DNA of 64,000 nt from Artemia franciscana (GCF_032884065.1 NW_027062649.1:3579355-3643354), one strand, 5' to 3'. Positions 34,943 through 46,294 are shown, numbered from the stretch's first letter. The notes: generated by a model not told the origin, from the letters alone. A program made the numbers and translations.

Positions 34943-35488
34943 TTATACTTTTGTATGCTTGTGGGTAATAAATGTTATTATTATAGCTAATACAAATATA
35001 AACATGTAAATGAAAATATTTTTTTTATATAAATCAGTCAGTATTTTCATACCCCAGAAGATAAAACAGGGGTTAGAAAACAAAGTACAAGAAAGTGAAC
35101 AAAACAGAAGGAACAGAGAGGAGAACAAGAATAAACACATTTGTCTCACTCTTACACAGAAAGCAAACGATAACACTCTGGTTTTACTAATAGTGAATTG
35201 GTTTACCCATATTCTGAGACTAAACGTTAGTTTCTGGTCTATAGGGGTATACGTAAGACGAACTTCCTTAAACAATAAAATATAGACTTGATCATTTCTA
35301 TCAGTAATTAGAAAAACATTCTGAAATGGAGTCAGTGTCAGGATAATAGGCATTGCGAAAGCATTATAAACACTGAAAAGAATACACCTGTTACTGCAGT
35401 CTTTACAACTGACTGGTATGCTAACCGCCTTTCTAATTTTCCTTTTTAGATGTGTGATGAGACCTTTGTTGATTTCACAACATCTCAT
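34943..35488 (-). CDS. Unrecognised 181-codon open frame
   Basis: The longest uninterrupted frame in the window. The N-terminal half has a basic, cysteine-containing start (HLKRKIRKAVSIPVSCKDC) and mixed sequence. The C-terminal half is hydrophobic, with two segments that could be membrane helices (FLFSSLFLLFCSLSC and FIYMFIFVLAIIITFIT). The plus strand here is purine-rich (35080-35150), which suppresses stop codons on the minus strand, so a chance frame is quite possible. No family resemblance seen. It lies downstream of the minus-strand LINE, but I see no RT motif. Confidence 0.25.
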   Translation of the reverse strand: MRCCEINKGLITHLKRKIRKAVSIPVSCKDCSNRCILFSVYNAFAMPIILTLTPFQNVFLITDRNDQVYILLFKEVRLTYTPIDQKLTFSLRIWVNQFTISKTRVLSFAFCVRVRQMCLFLFSSLFLLFCSLSCTLFSNPCFIFWGMKILTDLYKKNIFIYMFIFVLAIIITFITHKHTKV

Positions 35489-35991
35489 CTTGGAATAACA
35501 CGGTACTTAATGCTTGCAGATAATTGTATATTCTGATCTTTTAGTTTTATGCAGTTGGTTTCATCTATAGGTTGATTAGAAGCGAGAATTTTACTCTTCT
35601 ATGCACAGACTTCAGACCAGTTTTTAAAACGTTATCAGCATAATTGAGCATGGGAAGGTCCAACCTTTAGGTATAAAACTAATTTTAATCCTTTTTTTGT
35701 GGGGGGTGGTATACCTCTCTGACGAATTCCTTTCAAACTAGTATTTTAGGTTTTTAGATAACATTGTGGGTAGGAGCTTTCACAGAGACACAAAACCTAG
35801 CATACATATTTTTCAACTTTAATACACCATAACTGAACAATCAAGACTTCTGGTAGTAATGGCTTCAAAGGAATTCTTCTCTTGCTTCATTTCTGTAATG
35901 TTACTTCTTTATTTCCTGCTTTGCCTATACCACGCTTGCTTACGTAATGCTTGTGTTGTGCGTATACGTTGCTTTGTTTTATAGTTGGGAT

Positions 35992-36091
35992 NNNNNNNNN
36001 NNNNNNNNNNNNNNNNNNNNNNNNNNNNNNNNNNNNNNNNNNNNNNNNNNNNNNNNNNNNNNNNNNNNNNNNNNNNNNNNNNNNNNNNNNN
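35992..36091. other. Assembly gap (100 N)
   Basis: Exactly 100 unknown bases, inside the minus-strand LINE. Confidence 0.98.
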
Positions 36092-37300
36092 GAATCCTCA
36101 CATTCACTACTCCACCATACAAGTTTTCTATGGACATTCTTCCCTTTCCTGCTCTGTGGGATAATTTTTTATGCTGTCACAAGTAGTAGTAGTTGGACTT
36201 CATCAATTTTATCCTCTGTGTCTTCAAAAGAATTCAGCTAATCTTCTAGTTCAATTGATCCCAGGTCTGTTCTGTAATCTTTCCAGTTGGCTTTTTTTAT
36301 ATTTGAACCTTACCTGGTTATCAGTTTTGGGGTTTTCAATTCTTCCTTCAGTATCCACAATTAAAGGTAAGTGATCACTAATGAGATTACTGGTTATTTC
36401 TGATGAGACAGCTGTCCTAGTTGCCATTCTAGCAGATACAAGGGCTAAATCAATAGTAAAATTTGAACCCCTGTGTGAATTTGCCACAGTAGGTAGCCCA
36501 TAGTGTCAAACGAACTACTTCAGCTTGTCCTACCAGGCCCTTCCCCTGTGCACTTCCAAAACCCTTTTTAACTTCCACAACCACACCAAATATCAGAGTG
36601 AGCAATCAACTCTCCTGCTATTAAAAACTCTTCAGTTAGTTTTACTCTTTTTTTTTTACTATTTTCAACAATTTCCAAATCCATATTGCTCCCTTATGGG
36701 TTGTACACATTAGCTAATATCAGTACCGGTTTACCATCTCTATAAACTCCACACAATAACACTTCCACCTTCTGATTCAGCACTGATCCAAAATCCAACA
36801 CCTAAAGGTAGGCTACACTATCTTTTTGATGACCAAAAGCAATCCACCTCTTCTATCTTCTTCTCTATCATTTCTAATTATGCAGAAATCCTTCACTAAA
36901 CATGTGTCTGCTTGTCTGCCATGTCTCTTGAAGGCAAGTAACATAAATTTCTTTATTCTTTGCAAAGCTCTCAATTAAGCATCTTTTTTTTAACTTTTTT
37001 GACTGATTTGGTACCTAATGATAATACTGTAATTTAAGGGGACATCTTCACCAGCTTTAGAATTTCACTTGCTTCTAACTTTTTTTTTTACATTATGTGT
37101 TCACAAGAAAACATAAATTCTTGACCCTTCTTGTATTTCCAATTCAACCCCTTTTGCTGAACTAGACACAAAAACCACTAGCTTTGTGAAAAGGTCTGTC
37201 TAAAGTTTGTTTTTGTTCATTGATTTGCATGGCTTTTTTCCAGCTTAATATATCTGCATAAGATCTCTATGCTACAGATGTTTTTTTTCTTGAGACAATC

Positions 37301-37838
37301 TCAGAATGTTTCTATTTTGTTCTCTTGTCATGCCCAAACCTGAAATGGAAGAATGATTTCCCTTGCAACTTGTGCAGCTATATTTTTGAAACTTAACTTC
37401 TTTGTCAGATACTTTCTTGAGTTCACAGTCTTTTGACTGATGAGAGCCTGCACATCTGAGACAAATTGGTTGTGGTGCCCTGCATTGTGCCTGCATATGG
37501 CCATACTTTTGGCACTTGAAGTAGTGAATAATAGGTATTTAGTGTTCTTGAACTTCCTTTTTTTCAATGTCAGAATGTTTCTGTTTTGTTCTTTCACCAT
37601 GCACAAGCCTGAAGTGGAGGAATAATTTCCCCTGGAATTTATGCTGCAACGTTTTGAAATCCATTTTTTTTCTCTGTTACTTTCTTGAGTTCATAATCTT
37701 TTGACTGGTAGGAACATGCACATCTGAGACAAACTGATTATAGTGCCCTGCATATGGCCATAGTTTTGGCAGTTGAAGCACAGGATGATAGGCCTTTGGT
37801 ATCATTGAACTTCCCTTTTTTCCAAATAGCCAAAGAGC
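37301..37838 (-). repeat. Tandem duplication of the LINE zinc-knuckle region, period 269 bp
   Basis: TCAGAATGTTTCTATTTTGT at 37301 recurs as TCAGAATGTTTCTGTTTTGT at 37570, and the following 250 bp align throughout (AGCCTGCACATCTGAGAC versus ACATGCACATCTGAGAC, ATATGGCCATA twice, GGCACTTGAAG versus GGCAGTTGAAG). The copies differ by small deletions. Confidence 0.85.
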
Positions 37839-37989
37839 TGAGGGCAAAAATTATTCTTAAGAGTATTACAAATTGATAAGCTATCTTTCCATTGTTTTAT
37901 TTCTCCATTAAATCTTTCTAATCATCTTATAGGCTAGACTTTAAAAAAGTGTTAAAGTGTGTAAGAAGTGTAGTATCTGATTCAATACC

Positions 37990-38665
37990 TCTTTTTGGTA
38001 AAGTGGAGCAGTTCATATGATTGATCTACAAATAAAATGAACATACCATGCTGTTACTCAGTATAAAAATGGTTTTCTAGCAAATACAATTTTAGCCATT
38101 TTTTTACCTTTAAAATGAAAATTTCTTTCTATGGTTTTGCATATAAAAATTGCTAAAACATTGGTTTCATACTTACTATTTCATTATAGAATCCATTTTA
38201 TTAAAGTTTTATAATCTGCAAGCATTGATATGTCATAATTATGTCAGATATAAAATCCAAAGCAATTTCTACATTTTTCTATCCACCATGTTTCTTCTGT
38301 TGGCTTTGACATTTTGTAACATACAGGCAAAACAACAGGTTAGAATCAGTCTAAAAGAATAAGGAGAAAACATGGCCAAGTTGTTTTGAATTTTTTTTTT
38401 ATTCATCTTAATCTTGACATATCAGCATTTATGAAGTATACAACTTTTGAAAAATAGATTTATAATGAAATTATAAGTTTTAAACAAAGTTTTTCACCCA
38501 TTTTTATATAAAAATTTTTTTGAGAGAAATTATCTTTTTAACAGATCCTAAAAGGGCTTAAAATTGAATTTGCAAGAAAACCCATTATTATATTCAGAAA
38601 GAGCATAAAAAAGGGCATCAAGTTGCATCAGTTAATTTGTAGGTTAATTATATGATCTCCTTTAT
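37990..38665. mobile_element. Foldback element inside LINE ORF1
   Basis: Inverted ends CAGTTCATATGATTGATCTA (about 37998) and, on the minus strand, GATCATATAATTAACCTAC (about 38640) are related to each other and to the ends of the palindrome at 39376-41115. Inner arms also correspond: GGTTTTCTAGCAAATACAAT on the left against GGGTTTTCTTGCAAATTCAA on the minus strand of the right. It separates GVIRGIPK from the zinc knuckles of the LINE, which dates it after the LINE. Confidence 0.6.
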
Positions 38666-39375
38666 ATTTTACCTCTTTTTATCTCATCTTTAGTTATTTA
38701 TTTTGGTATTCCTCTTATTACTCCTTGAGATGTGGGTTTAAATTCCTATGCTTGCATTTCTGTTTCAGATACTTTGTTTTATCAATGCTTTTACAACAGC
38801 AGATTCAGTGGTTAGAAATACTGAAACTCTCTTTTCATCTCTCCCTAGTTGAAAGTCAAAATGCTCAGGTGTCAAAACTTCTTTAAGGTTTGAAGTGTTT
38901 CCTCTTTCCATAAACAGAGTTCTTGTTTCATCATTGCTAGACAAGATAACCCTATTGCCAAATCTATCAAGACTTGGAATTCCTATATTTTTTGGCTGGT
39001 ACTTAGGAGGAAGTGTGAAGCAGCTTTTTGCTAATCTACTACTTTCCTAAACTGGGTTAGGTAAATACATATTTTGGCTTGCTTTCTACAGTCATGAGAT
39101 AATAACAGATTTGGAAGTTTATGACATCCTCTGCTTCTGTAGGATTTGTTTTTCATAAATTCATGGTTTCATCTGAGGGAAGATGTGGGTAGTTTTCAAT
39201 ATTGTATTCACAATGTCAAATGAATCTAATGTAGACTATAGCAATATATCTATTTTGAGAGTATGGTGAGATATAAATTTGATACTGACAGTACCTATTG
39301 TGAGGGGCTAGAACAGTGACATATTGTTAATGTCTGGCTCTACTGTATCCTGGAGTCTGTTGTATAGCCTAATCT

Positions 39376-41115
39376 GGGTAAGTTTATGACAGTTCACATA
39401 ACTGACTTACCAATAAAGTGAACCTTTTTGTATGTTCTTTACAAATATAATTGTATCAGATTAACAACACTTTTTGACTACTAAGGTCCCTGCAGTGCAT
39501 TGCTGCAGCATGATTTGATTTCTGGGTCCCGTATTACCAAGCTAAGGTCAAACCCACTGCACCACCACAAGACCTTTACAAATATAATAAGGGCTTCTGC
39601 TACAAATTCAAATTTAAGTAATTTTTTACCTAATCTAACCTTATTATAAATAATTTTAGCACTGAAAAAATGTAACACTATTGGTAAATATTTAGTTACC
39701 AGTTTAGAGCACTTATAAATGCTAATTCTAGAAGTGCATCCATTTCTGGTTGACCTCCTCCTCCATGGAGCAAACTAAGAATGCATGAAGTGAGCAGGGT
39801 TTTGAAGCCAAGGGCAATGTTGGGGTTGTACAATATGATCAAATTTTATTTTAAATACCATTTCCAGTCTTCACTGGTAATTTCTGTATAGTAGGAAGTC
39901 AAAACATAATTCAAAAACTTACACATCCATTAATGCTAATTATCCACTTTTGAGTTGAAACGAGCCAGCAAACCAGTGAATCAGAGCAATTAGGCTAGTC
40001 AAATATTACATTTATGCTCTGTTGATCTGAAGAAATGCCTTCTGATGCAATGGAGATTGTACAGTTTTTCAGTTTGAGATTAAATTTGTTTTAAAAGATT
40101 TTTTGGCTATGGGAAGGTCTTGGTGAAGACCTTCAATAAGCAAATCAGTCTAAGAGCCCCTTGGCCAGCAGGGCAAGGTCTGTATTATGATTGGTTGAAT
40201 TGTTGGTTCATATTTATGACTTACTTTTAGTTTGCTGTTTCAGGCTTCAGGCCAATAATTATTCAATAAATATAGAATACAGACCTTGCCCTGCTGCCTG
40301 CAGGGCTCATGGACTAATTTACTTCACTCTATAGGTAATATTTAATCTTGAGAATCACTATTCAACCAAATTTGTTTCACAAAGGCCTTCCTATAGCCAA
40401 AGAATCTTTTAAAACAAATTTAATCTCAAACTGAAAAACTGTACAGTCTCCATTGCATCAGAAGGATTTTCTTCAAATCAACAGAGCATAAATGTAATAT
40501 TTGACTAGCCCAATTGCTCTGACTCACTGGTTTGCTGGCTAGTTTCAACTCAAAAGTGAAAATGGATAATTAGCATTAATGGAGGTGCAAGTTTTTAATT
40601 ATCTTTTGGCTTCCTACTATACACAAATTACCACTGATGACTGGAAATAGTAGGCTATTTAAATATAATTTAGGCCTAATTCATATTGTACAACTCCAAC
40701 ATTTCCCTTGGCTTCAAAACCCAGCCCATTTTAGGTTTTATTATTATCATATATTCTCTTTTATATATTCTCCATTTTAGACACTTTTAATTTGTTGAAG
40801 GCAGATTTAAGAAAGCTAAAAATGGATGTGCTTCTAGAATTATCATTTCCAAGTGCTCTGAACTGGAAACTATGCTGATCTGAAGCATAGTTTCTAGTTT
40901 AGACAGCTTGTGATGAAACTAAACATTTAGGCAACCAAATGATTTTGTCAAAAATGACCAAGAAAGCAGCATTTTTAAGAGCTCAAATAGTGCATAAATT
41001 TGAATTTGCTGTAGAAGCAATTATTATGTTCATAAAGAACATAAAAAAAGGCATCAAGTGGTAGCCTATGTTCACTTTATTGGTAAGTCAGTTATATGAA
41101 CTGTCAGAGTTTTAC
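39376..41115. mobile_element. Large palindromic (foldback) element, 1.74 kb
   Basis: Two arms of about 0.75-0.85 kb face each other around a loop at about 40198-40265. Outer arms: GACAGTTCACATAACTGACT (39391) against AGTCAGTTATATGAACTGTC (41083). Middle: TAGAAGTGCATCCATTTCTG (39729) against TAAAAATGGATGTGCTTCTA (about 40817). Inner: GCAGGGCAAGGTCTGTATTA (40168) against TACAGACCTTGCCCTGCTGC (about 40279). Arms differ by point changes and indels, and the left arm carries a separate insertion at 39452-39577. No protein is encoded. Confidence 0.85.
39452..39577 (-). mobile_element. SINE-like insertion with 15-bp target duplication
   Basis: The insert is flanked by CTTTACAAATATAAT on both sides (39437-39451 and about 39574-39588). 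The opposite palindrome arm (41010-41050) lacks the insert and so shows the empty site. On the minus strand the insert begins GTCTTGTGGTGGTGCAGTGG, whose TGGTGCAGTGGG resembles a tRNA-type A box, followed about 28 nt later by AATCAAATC, a weak B-box candidate. The body continues AGCTTGGTAATACGGGACCC and ends in a short tail near 39452. Length and structure fit a tRNA-derived SINE. Confidence 0.7.
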
Positions 41116-41119
41116 CCTA

Positions 41120-42200
41120 ATCTGACCCTGATGCTGTAAAGCTTGAGATATAGGTACTACTTGTTGTATAAATGGGGACCTGTAATTGCCCATTATTTAG
41201 ACCAACAACATTTGGCCTGACCATCACTCCAGGGGAGTTATGTGGATAGCAATTTACCTGCACCCCAGGAGGCCTAAAACACACCACTTGAAATAAATAA
41301 AATCATTCCCTCAAATCTAAAATAATATACCAAGCAATCTGTTTCCATCCAAGTCCTGTGAAACCAGAGAGAAGCTGCATTATTCTTCTGCCCATCCATG
41401 CTTTTGTTGCCATCCATGCTTTGGTTTTTACCACCGTTGTCGGAAAGTTCGAACTCATCCAAAAGATTTTATTTTGGGGTCAAGAGGGTGCGACAAAATT
41501 TTTCGCAATCTATTCAAATTTCAACATTGCTATTGTTTATTGCTTAGATAACTATTATTCTAAATACAGGAAGATAATGCTTTGAAAAAACTATTTAAAA
41601 TTATGGTCACAAGATGTGCTCATGAGGCGATGATTGCTTGTCGGTCATTTACATGTGGATGGAAAAATGTTGCATGTATTTTTAATTTAAAAGACAAATA
41701 AATTGTAATTATGATATAACTAAGCCACTGGAGCCTTGTTTTCATCATCTGAGGCTTGACATATTTGATTTTTTATATATTAAGTAATTAGCACGAGAAT
41801 AACAGAATTTTCCACACTGCTAGACCTATTCTTTAACACCTTATACATCGTGAAACAGGACTATAAAGTGTTGGACACGCAAAACTTTTTTTGACACTAA
41901 TTTGCTAAATTGGTAACAAATTGCAAGGAAAATGGCAGTGATTTGAGCTTGAATTATTTTCTAGATTTCTGTACCGATTTACAAAAGTTATACGCTATTT
42001 CATTGTGATGCACCCTTATTTCATTAAAGATTAAACCCTATTTCATGTAGGCTTAACAACCGCAACCGGATGTTGGGAAAACATGGGATGTTGGGAAGTT
42101 GGGAAAGGATATCCTTTTTCATTCTCAGTGATTGTAATTAAGATATTTTACCATTTTTTGGAAAGCATGTTATTGCTTTTTCCTTTAAATTTATTCTGGG
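41120..42200. other. Spacer with an unassigned short frame
   Basis: A minus-strand frame at 41274-41462 (MDEFELSDNGGKNQSMDG...) has a small internal repeat (QSMDGNKSMDGQ) but no recognisable family. Its strand would allow it to be the start of the neighbouring LINE ORF1; I have no further support for that. Confidence 0.3.
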
Positions 42201-42206
42201 TAGAAT

Positions 42207-42720
42207 TTGTTTTGGAATCTTCTTTTCTTTAGCTGCATGTATCCTAGCCTTTCTAGCCGCCTCAGAGAAGGGGATCAACCATCAAATTGGTACTCAGAAG
42301 TGGACATCCGCATGGCTGCTAAAGGGATTGCTGCATCTCCAATATCTAGTGATGACAGCAATAATGGTACTATGATAACAGTTTCAGAGTCCTAAAACAC
42401 CAAAACTGATTTCAAGCTCGATGATGATTTTCAGACAGTTATTAGAAAGCACAAACCCGAAAAGCCCTCCACAAGCTGTCCTGAAATTGCAGAAATTCAC
42501 AACTATGGAATTGAAGGACAAACCCATCATTCTCTTAATTTCAACAGTGACCAAGTGTTTGCTGCCAAAAATATCACTAATATTAGAATGGATCTAAACA
42601 AACGTTTAAGATGTAGTTCTAGTGTGAATGTTAATAGAGATGGCTCTCTTACAGTTTTGTTCCAAAACAGAAGGGATGCGTGCAAAGCTCTTACAAATAT
42701 CGAATTGGTAATATATTAGT
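42207..42720 (+). pseudogene. LINE ORF1 relic
   Basis: Plus-strand frame with DIRMAAKGIAASPISSDDSN, a stop, then DDDFQTVIRKHKPEKPSTS and NITNIRMDLNKRLRCSSSVN, DGSLTVLFQNRRDACKAL. The second part looks like the RNA-binding region of a LINE ORF1 (a short RRM-like strand order), and the order relative to the endonuclease and RT downstream fits. It is broken by stops and by an ACTTAAGTA-rich insert at about 42830-42960. Confidence 0.6.
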
Positions 42721-42827
42721 TATCTCTGAATGGTGAACTCCACCTACAAAAAACACACAGAAAATAGTTATGTATAATGTCCCAATCGAACTATTAATTG
42801 AGGACTTATAAGATGGCAGTGCTATCA

Positions 42828-42965
42828 CTTACTTGAAGTACTACTTAAGTAAAATTTTCCATTACTTGTACTTAAGTAAAAACTCTAGAGTGTACTTAGT
42901 ACTTGATACTTACGTAAGATTACGAAATACTTACTACTTAAGATGCTGATAATGTACTTATTTTT
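42828..42965. repeat. ACTTAAGTA-rich tract
   Basis: Many copies of ACTTAAGTA/TACTTAAG words in both orientations (ACTACTTAAGTAAAATTTTC, ACTTGTACTTAAGTAAAA, ATACTTACTACTTAAGATGC). It looks like a small palindromic element inserted in the LINE between ORF1 and the endonuclease. Confidence 0.55.
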
Positions 42966-43339
42966 CATAAGCTTTACCTTTGACACGAAAATCCTTTGTG
43001 TGTGTGCTTTGGCAATGTACAAGAAAACATTGCCTTTGAATTTAGAGTAAACTCAGATATAGCTCCATGTCATATTTTTGGATGTGAAATAAGGTATATG
43101 TTTGTGACAAAAAAAATTATAGTATGATTATCACTTGGTTTAATTTTGTTTAATAGCTATTTAATAAAAAATTGAAATTATTTCACAATTCTTTGGTCAA
43201 CAGTGAGCTAACATCCTTTGTTTTGTGCTAAATGTAGTCCATTTGGGCTTATGTTTCTGACATTAGCGTTTAAGTTTTGTCAACTTAACCAGATTTCTAC
43301 CATTTCATCATCTTCAGGACCATATTTACAAAATTTCTT

Positions 43340-45980
43340 CAGGACCATATTTACAAAAATCTGAACTTGTAGGGAATAATTCTTTTGTTTTTGGTGGTTT
43401 CAATGCGTATAACCCACTTCCTATTGTAACAAAGCAGGAAAAAGCATTGAGAATATTTTGTCTTATGTTCTGGATTCTTTGATTTCCACTCCATTTAATT
43501 TCCAAACCCAATATAATATTTTATCTAATGCCTTTTCTATTATTGACTTGCTACTTGGCCCATCTTCATATTATGATCAAGTTCAAACGGTAAAGATTCC
43601 CTCTCTGAAATCTTATCACTCTGCAATTATAAAATTCATTCAAAATGTATGCTATTCTCTAAACGCCATACAACAACTTTTAATAACTCCAAAGGTAATT
43701 GGCCTCTGTTTAAGGAATTATTGAATGAACCTGAATTTGCTTTATCTCAAATAACTCCGATATTAATGTTATTGAGTCCAATATGAAAGCCATCCTGTTT
43801 CAATCAGCTAAATCCTTTATACCCATGACAAAGCCAACTTCTTGTAAGGGTTTCAAGAAACCCGAGAATTGGCGGAATTAGGAAGGTATGGTTGCAGTAC
43901 AAGCAAAAAGGAAGACTCGTAAAACGTTTCAAAAGAATCCATCTCCATCTACAACAAAATCCTATAAGCAGTCATGTGCCAATGTAAAATTGGTTCTAAA
44001 CAGTCTACATGGTCCAATTTTATTGTAGGTATTAGTTTCAGAGCCCCAGTTTCCAAGAGTCATAACTTTCTTAGCCAACTCGATAGAGGTAAGCAGTCTA
44101 ATGATGAACATAAATATGATATCATGCAGGGTGAATCTCCAATATATCTCCAATGAATCTAGATATTTATAAAAATGATCGTTCTCATCCTCACTACTCT
44201 TGGCCTCCATTTTATACCCTGCCTCAGACGTCTTAAAATAAAAGGTCCTTGATGGAACTATTTTCCCTAGATGAATTTAAGGCAGCACTTAATTCCATTA
44301 ATATCAAGTCTTCCCCAGGACATGATAGTATTTTAATTAAATGGATTTATTAATCCTCAGAGGTCTTCGATACTACCCTCTTCTGTCCGTATAATCTTGT
44401 TTGGACAAGCCAAAAGTTAACAGATACTTGGAAGATTGCCCAGGTATATCCAGCCTTAAAACCTTCTTACCAATCTAGTGACCTCAAGTCTTACCGACTT
44501 AAATCAGTTTTATCAGCCTTCAGGGAAGTCCTTGAGAGGCTTATTCTATCAAGATTCAAGGGGTTCACTGAAATTAATATTCTTTTTCCAAGTGAACAAA
44601 TAGGTTTCAGAGAAGGACATAGCTCTGTTGATAACATGGCTCGCCTTGAAATCGATGTTCATAATTCTCTTAAAACCAGACAGGCAACAATGGCAGTCCT
44701 GTTTGACTGGTCAAATACCTATGAAAATGTAGTCGATGATAAACTGATTGATCTTTTAATTAACCTTGATTTTCTAGACTCTTTCATAAGATTCATGAAG
44801 TCCTTTTTAAGTAGTAGGAGTTTTTATGTTCTTGTTAATGAGCATAGGGGAGAGACGAGTCCCATTACTAGAAGTCTTAACAAGAAGCAATTTTGAGTCC
44901 CCTTCTGTTCAATTTTTTTGTTTTAGAATTTCAATTATTTCACTTATTGTTTGGCCTTTATGCAGATGATTGGATTATTCGGACGTCTGGAAAGGATATT
45001 GTACTTCTTCATAGCCTCATTCAAAAGGATTCAGAAGGTTCAGAGATTCGAAAGGTTCAAAAGGATTCAAAAGGTTCAGACTTTTTTTCAGATTTTGGAT
45101 TTCAACTTCAATTAGTAAAACAAAAGCCATTATATTTGCTAATCGCTCAAGAGATCGTCTCAATCCACTTCAAATTTTCTCTAGTGAAATTCCATACTGA
45201 AACTCTGTGAAGCTAATTGGCTTATTGATAGATCCTAAAATGTTATAGCATGTACATATTAATTTTTTGAAATCCATGATCATTCAGACTTTGTATTCTA
45301 AAGAGACTTGCTGGAAGTAAATAGGGATGCCACCCTAATGTTATTTTGGAGTTTTATAAATTATATATCCGTCCTAACCTAGAATATGGTATCCAATTCT
45401 TCTCAATTTGTTTCTCATCTGCATTTAAAATCCTGGAATGTTTATAGAATTCAGCTATTCGAACTGTCCTGGGTTTGTCCAGACATACCCCTCTGTTTAA
45501 ATTAAAACAACTGTCTGGTTCGTAGTAACAACTGTCTGGATGGTAGTATAGCCTTCAGATGGGTCTCATTTGATTTGAAATCGGAAGATATAGTGGCCTT
45601 ATTAACAGTCAAAGTGATTCGAGAGAAACCAGCCTTCCCCCCCTATCTTCCACGCTAATCATTTACCTTAATACCTCCAATTAAAATTTGTAGACAACAA
45701 TTTTCTTCATCGCAGTTGAAGGGTCTGGAAAGTATGTCTGTGAGTAAGACCCCTCCCTATAGCTATCAGAGCAAGGGTTTATGCCCTGGGGGTATATAAG
45801 GCTCTTAGAGAAAGGGTGGTCTCATTTGCTTTGGATGGGTCTCATTGGATTGGTAATCAGAGTCAAGTTGATCAGTTGATCAAGTTGATCTTTTTAAAAG
45901 TCAAGTTGATCAGAGTACAGCTACCCCCTCCCACCTAGTTTGGTAATTTTACCTAAACAGATTTGTCAACTTATTATATA
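43340..45980 (+). pseudogene. Jockey/I-like LINE ORF2: endonuclease, RT and thumb remnants
   Basis: In order: end of an endonuclease domain (ILSYVLDSLISTPFNFQTQ, NAFSIIDLLLG, VKIPSLKSYHSAIIKF, 43440-43640); linker NNSKGNWPLFKELLNEPEFA; RT with FSLDEFKAALNSINIKSSPG and HDSI (about 44260-44330), WKIAQVYPALKPSYQSSDLK (44430-44490), EQIGFREGHSSVDNMARLEI (about 44597-44655), MAVLFDWSNTYENV in place of the usual AFD, and the catalytic LYADDWIIRTSGKD (44955-44996); then thumb sequence FYKLYIRPNLEYGIQFFSIC and NSAIRTVLGLSRHTPLFKLK (45350-45510). The domain order and thumb motif are those of jockey-type LINEs. At least six frame changes or stops; the RT active-site tetrad survives. A short GGATTCAAAAGGTTCA array lies just after it. 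Confidence 0.85.
45018..45082 (+). repeat. Short tandem array within LINE RT
   Basis: Four to five copies of TTCAAAAGGATTCAGAAGG-like 8-16-bp words immediately 3' of the YADD coding site. Confidence 0.8.
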
Positions 45981-45988
45981 TTTCAGCC

Positions 45989-46294
45989 CTATGTAAGCCT
46001 CTGGGGTGAATTTGCGTGCTGTTGAACGAAAAGAGTCATTAAGTTACCGGCGTTACAAGTGAACAGAAGCGTGAATTTTTTATATTGTTCCGTAGAGTTG
46101 ATAAAACTGGTGTTTTCTCTGCCGATCACGGAATAAGTGGTTTCAGAAGAAGGATTGCGAACCGAATATATAGTAAACTTGAATATTTGGCTGATTAAAT
46201 TATAGGGTAAATCAAGGTAAAAAACCAAATTTTCTGGGCATTTAGTGTAGTTAAAATACACTTTTGGGATTTTGTTATTGTTAACTCTATCCAT
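45989..46294 (-). CDS. Unrecognised 101-codon open frame
   Basis: Minus-strand frame just beyond the LINE end. It has varied composition (YTKCPENLVFYLDLPYNLI, VIGRENTSFINSTEQYKKFT) with potential N-glycosylation sites and no low complexity, so it could be a real exon. There is an upstream in-frame stop and no recognised family. Confidence 0.3.
   Translation of the reverse strand: MDRVNNNKIPKVYFNYTKCPENLVFYLDLPYNLISQIFKFTIYSVRNPSSETTYSVIGRENTSFINSTEQYKKFTLLFTCNAGNLMTLFVQQHANSPQRLT

Larger units (their letters stand above)
35800..39046 (-). pseudogene. Jockey-like LINE, ORF1 plus endonuclease remnants
   Basis: Minus-strand non-LTR retrotransposon. ORF1 begins in an open stretch at 38765-39046 (SLDRFGNRVILSSNDETRTL, NLKEVLTPEHFDF, RVSVFLTTESAVVKALIK), continues with TSQGVIRGIPK (38702-38732), and ends with zinc knuckles: GHMQAQCRAPQPICLRCAG, HQSKDC and YSCTSCKGNHSS (37340-37500). 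The endonuclease domain follows (36240-37000) with IYVTCLQETWQT, a GGLLLVIKK strand, VANSHRGSNFTIDLALVSAR and SDHLPL. The linker KLVWWSSEC (about 36110-36135) reaches the N gap; charged sequence beyond it (NITEMKQEKNSFE) may be the next part. RT is not seen. Many stops; ORF1 is split by a foldback element at 37990-38665 and its knuckle region is tandemly duplicated. Confidence 0.78.
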
